Position numbers and translations under genes: made by a program
Assembly: GCA_030681675.1 (NCBI GenBank)
Contig: JAUXRP010000034.1
Span: 1-54,432, forward strand
Source of the DNA: Candidatus Planktophila sp.
GTDB taxonomy: Bacteria > Actinomycetota > Actinomycetes > Nanopelagicales > Nanopelagicaceae
Length of the DNA: 54,432 nucleotides
Direction of reading: 5' to 3'
In this document: positions 17,389 to 24,410 of the stretch, piece by piece
Numbering within the stretch: position 1 is the stretch's first letter
How the letters are laid out: every line of letters begins with the position of its first letter
Notes under the pieces: model-generated
The model's input: the letters and a program-made list of their open reading frames with translations, nothing else
The model's database searches: none
What the model was told of the DNA's origin: nothing

Positions 17389-18764
17389 ATCTTTTACTCC
17401 CAATTGTTAGTGGGATTTTACTCAGTGGCGCATTTGCTCCAATTGCGTTGTGGTGGTTAGCACCGATTTCTCTGGCACTTCATATGTATAGTCTTAAAAA
17501 TTCAGTTCGACCATTTTTTAACTCTTTTCTTTTTGCAGCGACTTTCAATGCGATTGTGTTGCAGTGGACAAATATTTTCGTTGGTTCAATTCCGTGGATT
17601 ATTCTCTTTTGTGGACAGGCAGTACTTTTCATGCCTCTTGGTTTCTGCAAAAAATATGGAGTTGGATTTTACCCGTTAATTTTTCTCATTTTGGAGCAGG
17701 TACGTTCTCTCTTTCCATTTGGGGGATTCGGTTGGCTTCGTCTTGCATATTCACAGGCCGATGCACCATTTAGTCAGATTGCAGCTATCGGGGGAGCCAG
17801 CGCACTGAGCGCTCTAACCCTTTCAATTGCCTTAGTACTATATTCACTTTTTAACTCTCGAATTACTCTTATACCTCTCTTGCCGCTAGCCCTTTTACTC
17901 ATACCTATCGATGTGAAAATCGTTGGTGAAGTTCAGGCGGTTATGATTCAAGGAAATGTTCCGAAACTTGGTTTGGATTTTAATGCAAGAGCAACTCAGG
18001 TCTTTTTCAATCATGTGCGGGAAACTAAAAAGGCACTAGCTCTGAATAAAAGCGTTGATTTTATTCTCTGGCCAGAAAATGCCGTCGATGTAGATCCCTT
18101 TACCAATACGAGGGTACGTGCGGAGTTAAACTCTTTTGATCAACCATTGATAATCGGCGCGGTAATTAAAAACAATGGCGAACTACTCAATACATCGATT
18201 CTGTGGCAGTCAACTGGCCAAGATATCTATATAAAGCAGCATCTGACACCTTTTGGTGAGTACATACCATTACGAGCTATTGCCTCAAAAATCTCGCCTT
18301 ACGTAGATTCATTGGAGGATTTCACGGCCGGCAATTCATCCAAGGCTTTTACCCTCAACGGTGCGAAAATCGCTCCCATTATCTGTTTTGAACTACTAGA
18401 TGATGCCGTGATCCAGCGCGCAGCACGCAATTCTCAACTACTGGTGGTTCAAACCAATAGCGCGACATTTGGAAAATCCCCACAGAACGCTCAGCAATTA
18501 GCGATCACTCGCATTAGGGCCATTGAGTATGGAAGAGAAATTCTCTCCGTATCAACAACCGGGGTATCTGCCTATATCGATTATCACGGCAAAGTTCAGA
18601 TGCAAACCGAGCCTTATACACATGCACATTTATTCGTACAACCGGTTTTAATCGATGGGCAGACACCTCGGGATAAGGCTGGAGATTGGACCCTCGTGGG
18701 CAGCTTAATATGGCTACTTTTCCTTGCCCGTGGCGGTTCATCGAGATTAAGATATCGCCGATAA
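17382..18764 (+). CDS. lnt: Apolipoprotein N-acyltransferase Lnt
   Basis: Transfers an acyl chain to the N-terminal Cys of lipoproteins. About six to eight hydrophobic segments fill residues 1-175, followed by a nitrilase-like domain with Glu in LWPENAV, Lys in YIKQHLTPFGEYIP and Cys in APIICFELL as the catalytic triad. It starts with TTG, overlapping the exonuclease gene by seven bases. The polyprenol-mannose synthase often fused or adjacent in actinobacteria is absent. The last codons and stop (CGC CGA TAA) form the XerC-side arm of dif, so prophage integration leaves the protein unchanged. Confidence 0.9.
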   Translation: MVNLLLPIVSGILLSGAFAPIALWWLAPISLALHMYSLKNSVRPFFNSFLFAATFNAIVLQWTNIFVGSIPWIILFCGQAVLFMPLGFCKKYGVGFYPLIFLILEQVRSLFPFGGFGWLRLAYSQADAPFSQIAAIGGASALSALTLSIALVLYSLFNSRITLIPLLPLALLLIPIDVKIVGEVQAVMIQGNVPKLGLDFNARATQVFFNHVRETKKALALNKSVDFILWPENAVDVDPFTNTRVRAELNSFDQPLIIGAVIKNNGELLNTSILWQSTGQDIYIKQHLTPFGEYIPLRAIASKISPYVDSLEDFTAGNSSKAFTLNGAKIAPIICFELLDDAVIQRAARNSQLLVVQTNSATFGKSPQNAQQLAITRIRAIEYGREILSVSTTGVSAYIDYHGKVQMQTEPYTHAHLFVQPVLIDGQTPRDKAGDWTLVGSLIWLLFLARGGSSRLRYRR

Positions 18765-18781
18765 GTTACAAAGGGTCAAGT
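18754..18781 (+). other. attL: hybrid dif with degenerate XerD arm
   Basis: XerC-side arm ATCGCCGATAA (18754-18764), central hexamer GTTACA (18765-18770), then AAGGGTCAAGT (18771-18781) where the XerD arm should be. The outer part GTCAAGT agrees with actinobacterial dif as I remember it (GTCAAnT), but the inner TTAT is replaced by AAGG. The left arm is host DNA and contains the lnt stop codon; the right arm is phage DNA. Confidence 0.85.
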
Positions 18782-19102
18782 GAAGAAATTGAATTCGTAG
18801 GCGCAATAAATACGCTGGTTTGGAAACAGATTGTGCAGAGGCACTTAACAAGTGAGTTTAGGATTATGATAACTGAAGGCATTGTTCCCCTAGAAGCGTG
18901 GTTGGATAGAAATAAGATTCATGGGCGCGTTTACAGGTATTCAGAACTTGAACAATATGAGTTAGATAGGGCTTTCAACTTAGAACATGCGGGAAATTTA
19001 ATTGAATCAGGGGATATAAGATTTATTGGTCCAATTCTTGGAGATGTGGAAATGGGCGAGGAAAAGCGCAGGGTCGATGATCTTATGAAATCGTTCGAGT
19101 AA
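18770..19102 (+). pseudogene. 3' tail of phage rep, separated by integration
   Basis: An open frame of 110 codons without its own convincing start, running in from lnt DNA. It is in the same reading frame across the 14-bp repeat as the Rep ORF at the other end: both read P-I-S-Y at the repeat. Joined, they give a 410-residue Rep. The tail begins KGSSEEIEFVGAINTLVWKQ and continues with EAWLDRNKI, which resembles the C-terminal region of actinobacterial Rep_1 proteins (a W-x-x-V segment, then a W-L-x-x-x-x-I segment). It is probably not expressed as a separate protein in the lysogen, except by read-through from an ATG inside the lnt end or an internal start. Confidence 0.85.
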
Positions 19103-19364
19103 CAGGTGAATTAAGCCAATATTCATTTACTTTATAGAGGTCTCTAGCTGTAGTCACATAATCAGTAATCAACCCCATATCTTTACCCAGCAAATAGAGA
19201 GTGATTTCGCTTACAGCACCTGATCCATTCGAATGGTTGTCAGCAGAGAAAATAAAGATGAGATCCCCGGGATTTTGAACTTCGTTGGAATCGCCATATT
19301 TAAGCACTTTTACGCGATTTCGAGATTTTAGTTCAGCCTTTAGTGACATACGCCCGATAAACAT
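19083..19364 (-). CDS. Divergent small phage protein, possible regulator
   Basis: Not recognised. The only substantial minus-strand gene of the prophage encodes up to 93 residues; the start may be the first ATG or the one at 19349. It has no obvious helix-turn-helix. The middle (GDLIFIFSADNH ... VSEITLYLLG) looks like a small alpha/beta or beta fold. It sits divergently across the hairpin/promoter region from the gV-like gene, the position occupied by repressors such as RstR in CTX phage, and overlaps the last 20 bases of the rep tail. A repressor or a Xer-activating factor are both conceivable; neither is shown by sequence. Confidence 0.5.
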   Translation of the reverse strand: MFIGRMSLKAELKSRNRVKVLKYGDSNEVQNPGDLIFIFSADNHSNGSGAVSEITLYLLGKDMGLITDYVTTARDLYKVNEYWLNSPVTRTIS

Positions 19365-19410
19365 TTCAGTTCCACTTTATTAGACCCTCAATCAGATGTA
19401 TAGGCTTTGA

Positions 19411-19467
19411 CGCTTTGAACTCGAACACGCCCCAGCCCGCGAGGGCGGGTGTGTTGAGTTTTAAGCG
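19411..19467 (+). other. Large imperfect hairpin: candidate phage origin or packaging signal
   Basis: A 57-nt inverted repeat in the phage intergenic region. The tip CCC-GCGA-GGG carries a GNRA-type loop. The stem continues outward through CCC/GGG, AACAC/GTGTT, AACTC/GAGTT and CGCTT/AAGCG with a few mismatches and bulges. Filamentous phages keep their packaging hairpin and strand origins in the intergenic region upstream of gene V or II, so this is the best candidate here. It could also act as a terminator for the rep transcript. Confidence 0.6.
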
Positions 19468-19495
19468 TTCTTGGTAATACACTTATAATACCAAG
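19461..19495 (+). promoter_or_regulatory. Promoter with overlapping palindromic operator
   Basis: A perfect -10 box TATAAT (19484-19489) lies 17 bases after TTAAGC (19461-19466), a moderate -35. An inverted repeat CTTGGTA-N12-TACCAAG (19470-19476 and 19489-19495) brackets the -10 box, so a dimeric repressor bound here would block the polymerase. It drives the gV-like gene and probably the whole structural operon. Confidence 0.6.
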
Positions 19496-19531
19496 AAAGG
19501 GCTTAAAGGGCTCTCACAATCAGGAGGAAAA

Positions 19532-19801
19532 ATGAAACTAAGAGGAAAAGTAATTAAAGCGATTAAGGGAAGTTACACAAACAAAACAACTGGCGCTGAA
19601 GTGCCTCAATATCATGCTTATTTGGAATCAGGGGATCCATTATCTGGAGCACTTGAATTGTCATTGACTGAAGAGCAGTTTCAGCTAATCAAAGTTGGAA
19701 ATGTTCTTTCATTTGTTCCGTCTTTTTCAACTAGAACTTGGAACAGGGCTGTGATTGTTACAGCGAAAGTGTTTGAAGATCTAGAAGTTGTGAAAGCGTA
19801 A
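19532..19801 (+). CDS. Candidate phage ssDNA-binding protein (gV-like)
   Basis: An 89-residue protein, close to Ff gene V protein (87). Beta-strand-rich pattern (LRGKVIKAIKG, PQYHAYLESGD, LELSLTEEQFQLIKVGNVLSF, AVIVTAKVF) fits a small OB fold, with basic residues near the N-terminus. It follows AGGAGG by four bases and is the first gene after the intergenic hairpin, exactly where gene V sits. In filamentous phages this protein coats newly made single strands before packaging and stops complementary-strand synthesis. Assignment rests on size, fold pattern and position, not on a clear sequence match. Confidence 0.6.
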   Translation: MKLRGKVIKAIKGSYTNKTTGAEVPQYHAYLESGDPLSGALELSLTEEQFQLIKVGNVLSFVPSFSTRTWNRAVIVTAKVFEDLEVVKA

Positions 19802-19809
19802 TAAAAAAA

Positions 19810-19956
19810 ATGCTTACGTATGAAATGCGAAATAGTCCCGTTACTTTACATCGGGCGGTTCTGACTTTGTTTGCCTCTGGGCTATTGAGGAAAGCAGATA
19901 TTTGCCCTGTGTGTTTTTTAAGTATGGAAATTTGTTCAACAAATGAGCAAATTTAA
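19810..19956 (+). CDS. Small phage protein with CPVC knuckle
   Basis: 48 codons, too short for most gene callers. Contains Cys-Pro-Val-Cys and one further Cys, so a small metal-binding knuckle is possible. It starts eight bases after the gV-like gene without a good ribosome site. Its stop overlaps the next ATG as TAATG, arguing for translational coupling and a real gene. Function unknown. Confidence 0.45.
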   Translation: MLTYEMRNSPVTLHRAVLTLFASGLLRKADICPVCFLSMEICSTNEQI

Positions 19957-20069
19957 TGTTAAAAGATGTAAGCCAATGCGAGGTTCTTTGTTTGCATTGT
20001 GATGTGCCATTAGATAAGTGTTTATGGTCATTAGGTTTACATCTTGGTTGCGAGGTTTTTAATGTTTGA
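19956..20069 (+). CDS. Small Cys-rich phage protein
   Basis: 37 codons starting in the TAATG overlap. It has five Cys and two His (CEVLCLHC ... C ... HLGC), again suggesting metal binding or disulfides. Its end overlaps the next small gene by eight bases. Function unknown; the tight coupling is the main support. Confidence 0.4.
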   Translation: MLKDVSQCEVLCLHCDVPLDKCLWSLGLHLGCEVFNV

Positions 20070-20154
20070 TGGTTCAACGATTACAGAAGATGCACTATTG
20101 CTTCTTGTATTTATTCAGTCGGTAAGTCTCGTCATGTTGTGGTTTAAAAAATGA
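20062..20154 (+). CDS. Tiny membrane protein, pVII/pIX-like minor coat candidate
   Basis: 30 codons: a short polar N-terminus (MFDGSTITED), a hydrophobic helix (ALLLLVFIQSVSLVMLW) and a basic end (FKK). GAGG lies six bases before the ATG. Ff phages encode their end-cap proteins pVII (33) and pIX (32) as unprocessed tiny membrane peptides between genes V and VIII, the same place as here. The stop overlaps the next start as ATGA. Confidence 0.6.
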   Translation: MFDGSTITEDALLLLVFIQSVSLVMLWFKK

Positions 20155-20252
20155 ATCAAATACAACAAATATCGATCGCCTATGTATTACTCGTTTTACC
20201 GATTATATTTCTAAATTCTGCATGGAGAATAATTAAGGGGATTTGGAAATGA
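20151..20252 (+). CDS. Tiny membrane protein, pVII/pIX-like minor coat candidate
   Basis: 33 codons with a hydrophobic core (ISIAYVLLVLPIIFL) and a basic C-terminus (WRIIKGIWK), as in virion end-cap proteins. It is coupled to both neighbours by ATGA overlaps. Size equals Ff pVII. Sequence identity cannot be claimed at this length. Confidence 0.6.
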   Translation: MNQIQQISIAYVLLVLPIIFLNSAWRIIKGIWK

Positions 20253-20335
20253 TGACGGTTTTAGATTTTATGTTGTATGGCACTATCACTGGAGTAATTA
20301 TTGTGATCATCGATCGTGTATTGGATTTCTTCTAA
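20249..20335 (+). CDS. Tiny membrane protein, third of the series
   Basis: 28 codons with one hydrophobic helix (GTITGVIIVIIDRVLDFF). It starts in an ATGA overlap with the preceding stop and AGGGG lies nine bases upstream. Ff has only two such genes, so a third may be an extra minor virion protein. Confidence 0.5.
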   Translation: MMTVLDFMLYGTITGVIIVIIDRVLDFF

Positions 20336-20375
20336 CACCGGTTGGAAAATAACGAAAACAAGAAAGGAGGAAACG

Positions 20376-20540
20376 ATGGTATCTACTGGATCAGCACTTT
20401 CGGTCTCTGGGATTTTTTCAGATGTTACGAGTTTTGTAACGACTGGATTACTTCCAAGTGTCGTAGCAATGATTGTGCTAAGTATTTCAATCGCACTTGC
20501 TATCAAGACGGTTCGCCGTTTTGCAAAGAAACTCGTCTAA
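20376..20540 (+). CDS. Major coat protein candidate (pVIII-like)
   Basis: 54 codons following the strong site AAGGAGG by five bases, as expected for the most abundant phage protein. The layout is that of filamentous coat proteins: a small, Ser/Thr-rich surface segment (residues 1-25), a membrane helix (VVAMIVLSISIALAI) and a basic C-terminus (KTVRRFAKKLV) that would contact the packaged DNA. There is no signal peptide, as in Pf3. A longer frame starting at 20316 lacks a ribosome site and is rejected. A hairpin follows the gene. Confidence 0.78.
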   Translation: MVSTGSALSVSGIFSDVTSFVTTGLLPSVVAMIVLSISIALAIKTVRRFAKKLV

Positions 20541-20552
20541 TGAGTATGTGGC

Positions 20553-20585
20553 GTGATAGGTAGCTAGTCGGCAGTTACCTATCAC
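20553..20585 (+). terminator. Hairpin between coat gene and pIII-like gene
   Basis: A perfect 10-bp stem (GTGATAGGTA / TACCTATCAC) with a 13-nt loop follows the coat gene. Ff has a terminator at this same place to keep coat mRNA high and pIII low. There is no clear T-run, so it may be a partial terminator or an mRNA-stabilising end. Confidence 0.55.
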
Positions 20586-20619
20586 TCCTTCAAAAATCGA
20601 AAACTAACAAAAGGAAAAT

Positions 20620-23076
20620 ATGAAAATGAACATGCTGAGTAAGGCTTTAAGATTTAAGGCTGGGCTGGCAACGCTTTCGCTGATTGCAAGCACGTTACTT
20701 TTTGGTAATACATTTACTGAAGTTGCAAATGCAGTTGTATATTGCCCTGCTGGATACACGGTTTCAGGTAATAATTGCACAATAACAACAACATATTCGG
20801 CGGGTTCCACTTCTTTAAATGTTGAATATTTAGTTGTTGCAGGTGGTGGCGGTTCGGGTTCAGGTATTTTGGATTCTTATCAAAACGGCGGTGGCGGTGG
20901 TGGTGGTGGTTATTTAGCGGGTACAACAACTCTTAATACAACAAGTTTCACGGTAACAGTTGGCGCAGGTGGCGCAGGTGGCTTAACTGGGAGTGGCGCA
21001 ACATCTGACGGCCAACAAGGTGGAAATTCAGTATTCACAACTTTTACTGCAATCGGTGGCGGATTTGGTGGTGGTCAATTTCGAAATGGGGGTAATGGCG
21101 GTTCCGGTGGCGGTGGTGGTTCAAATAGTTCGGCAAATTCGAGTCCTGCTGGAAGTGGTGTAGCGGGGCAAGGTAACGCAGGAAACGTTGTGAATTATTA
21201 TTGGATTGGTGGCGCAGGTGGTGGCGCAGGTGCTGCCCCTGTTGGTCCTTATGGTGATGGTGGCGCAGGTATAACTAATTCCATAACAGGAACAGCGGTT
21301 GAATATGCAAGAGGTGGGCAAGGTTCATCAGGTGGTAATGGAACAGCGAATACAGGAAAAGGAGGGGCTAATTTATTAACTGAGGGTGGAATAACTAAAG
21401 CGGGAGGCAACGGCGGTTCAGGTATTGTTGTTTTGAAATACTTGGCAACATCAAATAAAATTAATGGCGGCACTGCAACTCAATCAGGTGCATATTTCAT
21501 CAATACCTTTACAACAATTGGCACAAGCACAATAAGCACAATCGGGCTAGGTTGTGCAGAAGGCGATACATTGTCAGGTTCTACCTGCACAAATGTTGTA
21601 TCGATCGCTGGTACAAACTCTGCTTCAAGATGTCCGGCTGGTTCATATGAAGACCCTAACGATGTGGGAAAGTGTATTTTAGAAGGTGGCTCAATTTCTG
21701 CGGGTTCTACGGTTACTCCAAATTATTCATGTCCAAATGGTTATGGACTCACAACTACGATAGGTCAATCAATTCCTGAGTGTGTTACGGCGGGAACTAC
21801 TTACGCTGCAACGGTTTCAACAATAAAAACCTGTCCAAGCGGTGGAACTCTGGTTAATAATGATTGTGTGACGTCGTCAACTTATGTATCTCAAAATTAC
21901 ACGGCGACAACAACGGTATTTCGAACTTGCCCTAATGGTGGAACTCTTGGAGGTACAACTTGTTATGTAAGTGGTGGCTCTGTTGTTAGGGCTTATCAAG
22001 GCACGTCGTACGGTACGCCTTCGGGTTATTACTGTTCGGGGCAAGATTTTCTTGCTGGCGATACTTGCTACACGACTGGTGGCACTTTGATTTCTAGCTA
22101 TACGGCAACTACAACCCTTACTTGGGCTTGCCCTGATGGATACTTTCCTTACTTTTCAGAGTGTTGGAATGGTTACCAAACTGCATCACATTACTACATA
22201 ACAAACGTATCCTGTCCAAATGGTGGAACGCTTTCAGGTACAACCTGCAATGTTTATTCTGTATCTACTTCTTATTCAGCGTCTGTTACCTGGACGACGT
22301 CTTATTATTGTCCTGAAGGTGGTGATATTTCAGGGACAACTTGTACGATCTATTCACAACCGACATCCTACGAATCTACTCTCCAGCAAGGAACTTCAAC
22401 CTGCCCTAATGGTGGAACTCTTAACGGAACTATCTGTATTAACGGATATACGCAAGCGGGGCAAACTTACACGGCTATTGTTACAACTAATTATTCATGT
22501 CCAAACGGTGGAACTTTAACAAGTACGAACTGTGTATATCAAACAAGCACAATCACAATTATCATAAAATATTCAGGCTCTTGTCCGACCAACTACAAAT
22601 TCAATTCATCAACTTTACTTTGCGATCCGGTGCCTTATCCTTATGTGAACGGAACTGCAATATCTTTAGCAGGTGTCTATCTCTGTTTAACTTATTCATA
22701 TGGAAATTTAATTGAAACAAAATACTATACATATGACGCTACAAATTCGACTGTATTAGGCTCTCTCTTTGAAAGAAAATGTGTCCTTGAATCAGGTCTA
22801 GAGGCAAATGTTTCATCTGAATCAGGATTTTACTACTGCGAAATAATTAATAAAGTAACTCAAGAAATGACAACGGTACTATCACCAACAGACATAACAG
22901 GCTTTAGAACAAATAAATCAACGACTTGCATACTTAGAGATGATGTAGAAGAACCTGCTATTGAGGTCTACACATTTGAATATACTCAACAGTTGATAGA
23001 CACGTGTGCAACAATTGATAGTGTTTCTGTGGATTTTGCAGTTTGGATTGCTTGTCAGATTCTGAGGAATGCTTAA
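20620..23076 (+). CDS. Giant Gly/Cys-rich exported protein, pIII-like adsorption protein
   Basis: 818 residues, about twice Ff pIII (424). A signal peptide (residues 1-38, ending VANA) is followed by a Cys motif, a glycine-rich domain (about 65-285, with YLVVAGGGG and VTVGAGGAGG, like the glycine-rich domains of phage receptor-binding proteins), then about ten modules of 25-45 residues with the pattern C-P-x-G-G-T-L-x-G-T-x-C (about 310-660), and a final Cys-containing domain. No strong C-terminal membrane anchor is visible; the next protein may supply it. Position after the coat gene marks it as the host-binding minor coat protein. AAGGA lies four bases before the ATG. Confidence 0.75.
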   Translation: MKMNMLSKALRFKAGLATLSLIASTLLFGNTFTEVANAVVYCPAGYTVSGNNCTITTTYSAGSTSLNVEYLVVAGGGGSGSGILDSYQNGGGGGGGGYLAGTTTLNTTSFTVTVGAGGAGGLTGSGATSDGQQGGNSVFTTFTAIGGGFGGGQFRNGGNGGSGGGGGSNSSANSSPAGSGVAGQGNAGNVVNYYWIGGAGGGAGAAPVGPYGDGGAGITNSITGTAVEYARGGQGSSGGNGTANTGKGGANLLTEGGITKAGGNGGSGIVVLKYLATSNKINGGTATQSGAYFINTFTTIGTSTISTIGLGCAEGDTLSGSTCTNVVSIAGTNSASRCPAGSYEDPNDVGKCILEGGSISAGSTVTPNYSCPNGYGLTTTIGQSIPECVTAGTTYAATVSTIKTCPSGGTLVNNDCVTSSTYVSQNYTATTTVFRTCPNGGTLGGTTCYVSGGSVVRAYQGTSYGTPSGYYCSGQDFLAGDTCYTTGGTLISSYTATTTLTWACPDGYFPYFSECWNGYQTASHYYITNVSCPNGGTLSGTTCNVYSVSTSYSASVTWTTSYYCPEGGDISGTTCTIYSQPTSYESTLQQGTSTCPNGGTLNGTICINGYTQAGQTYTAIVTTNYSCPNGGTLTSTNCVYQTSTITIIIKYSGSCPTNYKFNSSTLLCDPVPYPYVNGTAISLAGVYLCLTYSYGNLIETKYYTYDATNSTVLGSLFERKCVLESGLEANVSSESGFYYCEIINKVTQEMTTVLSPTDITGFRTNKSTTCILRDDVEEPAIEVYTFEYTQQLIDTCATIDSVSVDFAVWIACQILRNA

Positions 23077-23779
23077 TTCAATGAAAAAAATCGGTGCGGT
23101 CGGACTGCTATTAGCGTTTATGTTCTTAGCGTTACCTTCTGCTAATGCTGTTATCACTCCTATTCAACCGTTGTTGGCTAAACAATGTTATCCGATAATT
23201 ACAGGTGACCGTTTCGAATCATATAAAGCGTGGGTGATTCGCATCGATGATAAGGGTTACGATCACTGCAATACATATAAGAAAACACGATATGAGTCTT
23301 ACCGGGCTTATTTATTAATTGTCCGGGGAACTCAAAAGGCAGAGGTATTAAACAACTTTGATAAAAGAGTTCAGGCATGCAAAGTAGGAGAAACGACATT
23401 TTTGTTGGGAGATATTAAGTGCTTATTCCGAGTGAGTTTTTTCCCTACTTCCGAACCAATTCGTCAGTCATGGACTAATATTTCAAAGAGTTTTACAAAC
23501 AATCAGCCAATGTCCTATATTCCTGTTGCTTTTAAAACAATAAATGCAGCTAGGAACAATTTTGGGGGTAAGGCTTGTACTGAGTCAGGTGATAACTCTC
23601 TTTCATATGACATTGGATTACCTAAAATACCTAAGAAAGTAACCTTTGCTATTGCTTGTAAACCTCCTGTTTCACTAAGAGTATTTAGAGGCATGATGGT
23701 TTCGATTTTATATTTATCGTTGGGGCTTTGGCTCTATGCGGTGGCTATGAAATGGTGGAGTTTAAGAGAATCATCATGA
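23069..23779 (+). CDS. Exported phage protein with C-terminal anchor
   Basis: Signal peptide (MKKIGAVGLLLAFMFLALPSANA from the second Met at 23081, or four residues earlier), a soluble domain with about eight Cys, and a C-terminal membrane helix (MMVSILYLSLGLWLYAVAMKWW) with a short basic tail. This is the topology of the pIII C-terminal domain, which anchors the virion tip and releases the phage. The preceding large protein lacks such an anchor, so the two may act as a two-part pIII. The start overlaps the preceding stop. Confidence 0.65.
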   Translation: MLNSMKKIGAVGLLLAFMFLALPSANAVITPIQPLLAKQCYPIITGDRFESYKAWVIRIDDKGYDHCNTYKKTRYESYRAYLLIVRGTQKAEVLNNFDKRVQACKVGETTFLLGDIKCLFRVSFFPTSEPIRQSWTNISKSFTNNQPMSYIPVAFKTINAARNNFGGKACTESGDNSLSYDIGLPKIPKKVTFAIACKPPVSLRVFRGMMVSILYLSLGLWLYAVAMKWWSLRESS

Positions 23780-24036
23780 TAATAGAAGGTTTACTAACTT
23801 GGTTTATGTCTATTTTAACTTTTGCCATTGATTTGTTACCTGATAACGGTTCGATATTTAATACTATTCAAGGCGTATCATTCAATTTTCTGGGATTTAT
23901 CACCATGATCGATGGATATTTTCCAATGACTGAATTTATTGTAGTTTCGGGAATTGTGTTTGCGGTATCAGTTTCAATGATTGGAATCAAGATTACCTTC
24001 GGTCTATTTAACACGATGATGAAAATAAAACCGTGA
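23776..24036 (+). CDS. pVI-like membrane protein
   Basis: 86 residues starting in an ATGA overlap with the preceding stop. Two hydrophobic segments (EGLLTWFMSILTFAIDLLP and FIVVSGIVFAVSVSMIGIKITFG) surround a short loop. Ff pVI (112 residues, hydrophobic) follows pIII in the same order and caps the virion with it. Assigned by topology and position. Confidence 0.65.
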   Translation: MIIEGLLTWFMSILTFAIDLLPDNGSIFNTIQGVSFNFLGFITMIDGYFPMTEFIVVSGIVFAVSVSMIGIKITFGLFNTMMKIKP

Positions 24037-24067
24037 CTACCTGGTTGTTGACCTTCCCCTTGACTTG

Positions 24068-24087
24068 TTTCTTGTTCAGACAAGAAA
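24068..24087 (+). other. Perfect 8-bp hairpin, unknown role
   Basis: TTTCTTGT-TCAG-ACAAGAAA in the only longer gap of the structural operon, preceded by TTGACT and followed by no T-run. It may be an RNA processing site, an operator or a weak terminator dividing structural from assembly genes. Confidence 0.35.
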
Positions 24088-24124
24088 AAGGCCGTGTTCT
24101 ACTGACTGAAAGGAAGTGTTTTAA

Positions 24125-24259
24125 ATGAAACCAATTAAAGGCAATCTTGGCATTTTTAAAAATGTTTGGAAGTGTCCGTATTGCGAGAGAGGTTCATATT
24201 CTCTAAAGGAGATCGTGAGGCATCAAGTAAGGTCGCATCCAAAGAAAGCAGGGGAATAA
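24125..24259 (+). CDS. Phage C2H2-like zinc-finger peptide
   Basis: 44 codons. The peptide contains C-P-Y-C, then after 12 residues H-x4-H (KCPYCERG ... EIVRHQVRSHPKK), the spacing of a classical C2H2 finger, with a basic C-terminus. AAGGA lies nine bases upstream. C2H2 fingers are rare in bacteria but occur in actinobacterial phages and archaeal viruses. It could bind DNA as a small regulator; there is no direct evidence for the target. Confidence 0.6.
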   Translation: MKPIKGNLGIFKNVWKCPYCERGSYSLKEIVRHQVRSHPKKAGE

Positions 24260-24260
24260 A

Positions 24261-24410
24261 ATGAATGTGTTCTACGCAATACTGTTTCTAATTCCATTAA
24301 CGATTTTCATATATGATTTGATGCAATGGTGGGAAGATAGAAAGCAAACAAAACAAGATTTAGCAGACATAAGGGAGTGGTGGCTGGAAAGGGAACAAAT
24401 CCATGATTGA
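24261..24410 (+). CDS. Small single-pass membrane protein
   Basis: 49 codons: an N-terminal membrane helix (VFYAILFLIPLTIFIYDLM) followed by a charged, Trp-rich helix (WWEDRKQTKQDLADIREWWLERE). AGGGGA precedes the ATG by five bases. The stop overlaps the start of the pI ATPase by eight bases, so it may be a membrane partner of the assembly complex. Confidence 0.55.
   Translation: MNVFYAILFLIPLTIFIYDLMQWWEDRKQTKQDLADIREWWLEREQIHD

Noticed and set aside
18686-18769. Start of an independent 138-residue gene within the end of lnt
   Set aside because: The frame is better explained as the 3' part of rep fused by chance to out-of-frame lnt DNA at the att repeat.
19841-20077. 78-codon minus-strand frame inside the prophage
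   Set aside because: It lies opposite a chain of overlapping plus-strand mini-genes (TAATG and ATGA couplings) and has low-complexity, non-folding composition.
20316-20375. N-terminal extension of the coat gene
   Set aside because: The ATG at 20376 has a perfect ribosome site five bases upstream; the extension has none and would spoil the coat-protein layout.
21540-22560. Possible CRISPR-like or tandem DNA repeat
   Set aside because: The repeats are protein modules (C-P-x-G-G-T-L-x-G-T-x-C) with variable DNA and spacing, not identical direct repeats with spacers.
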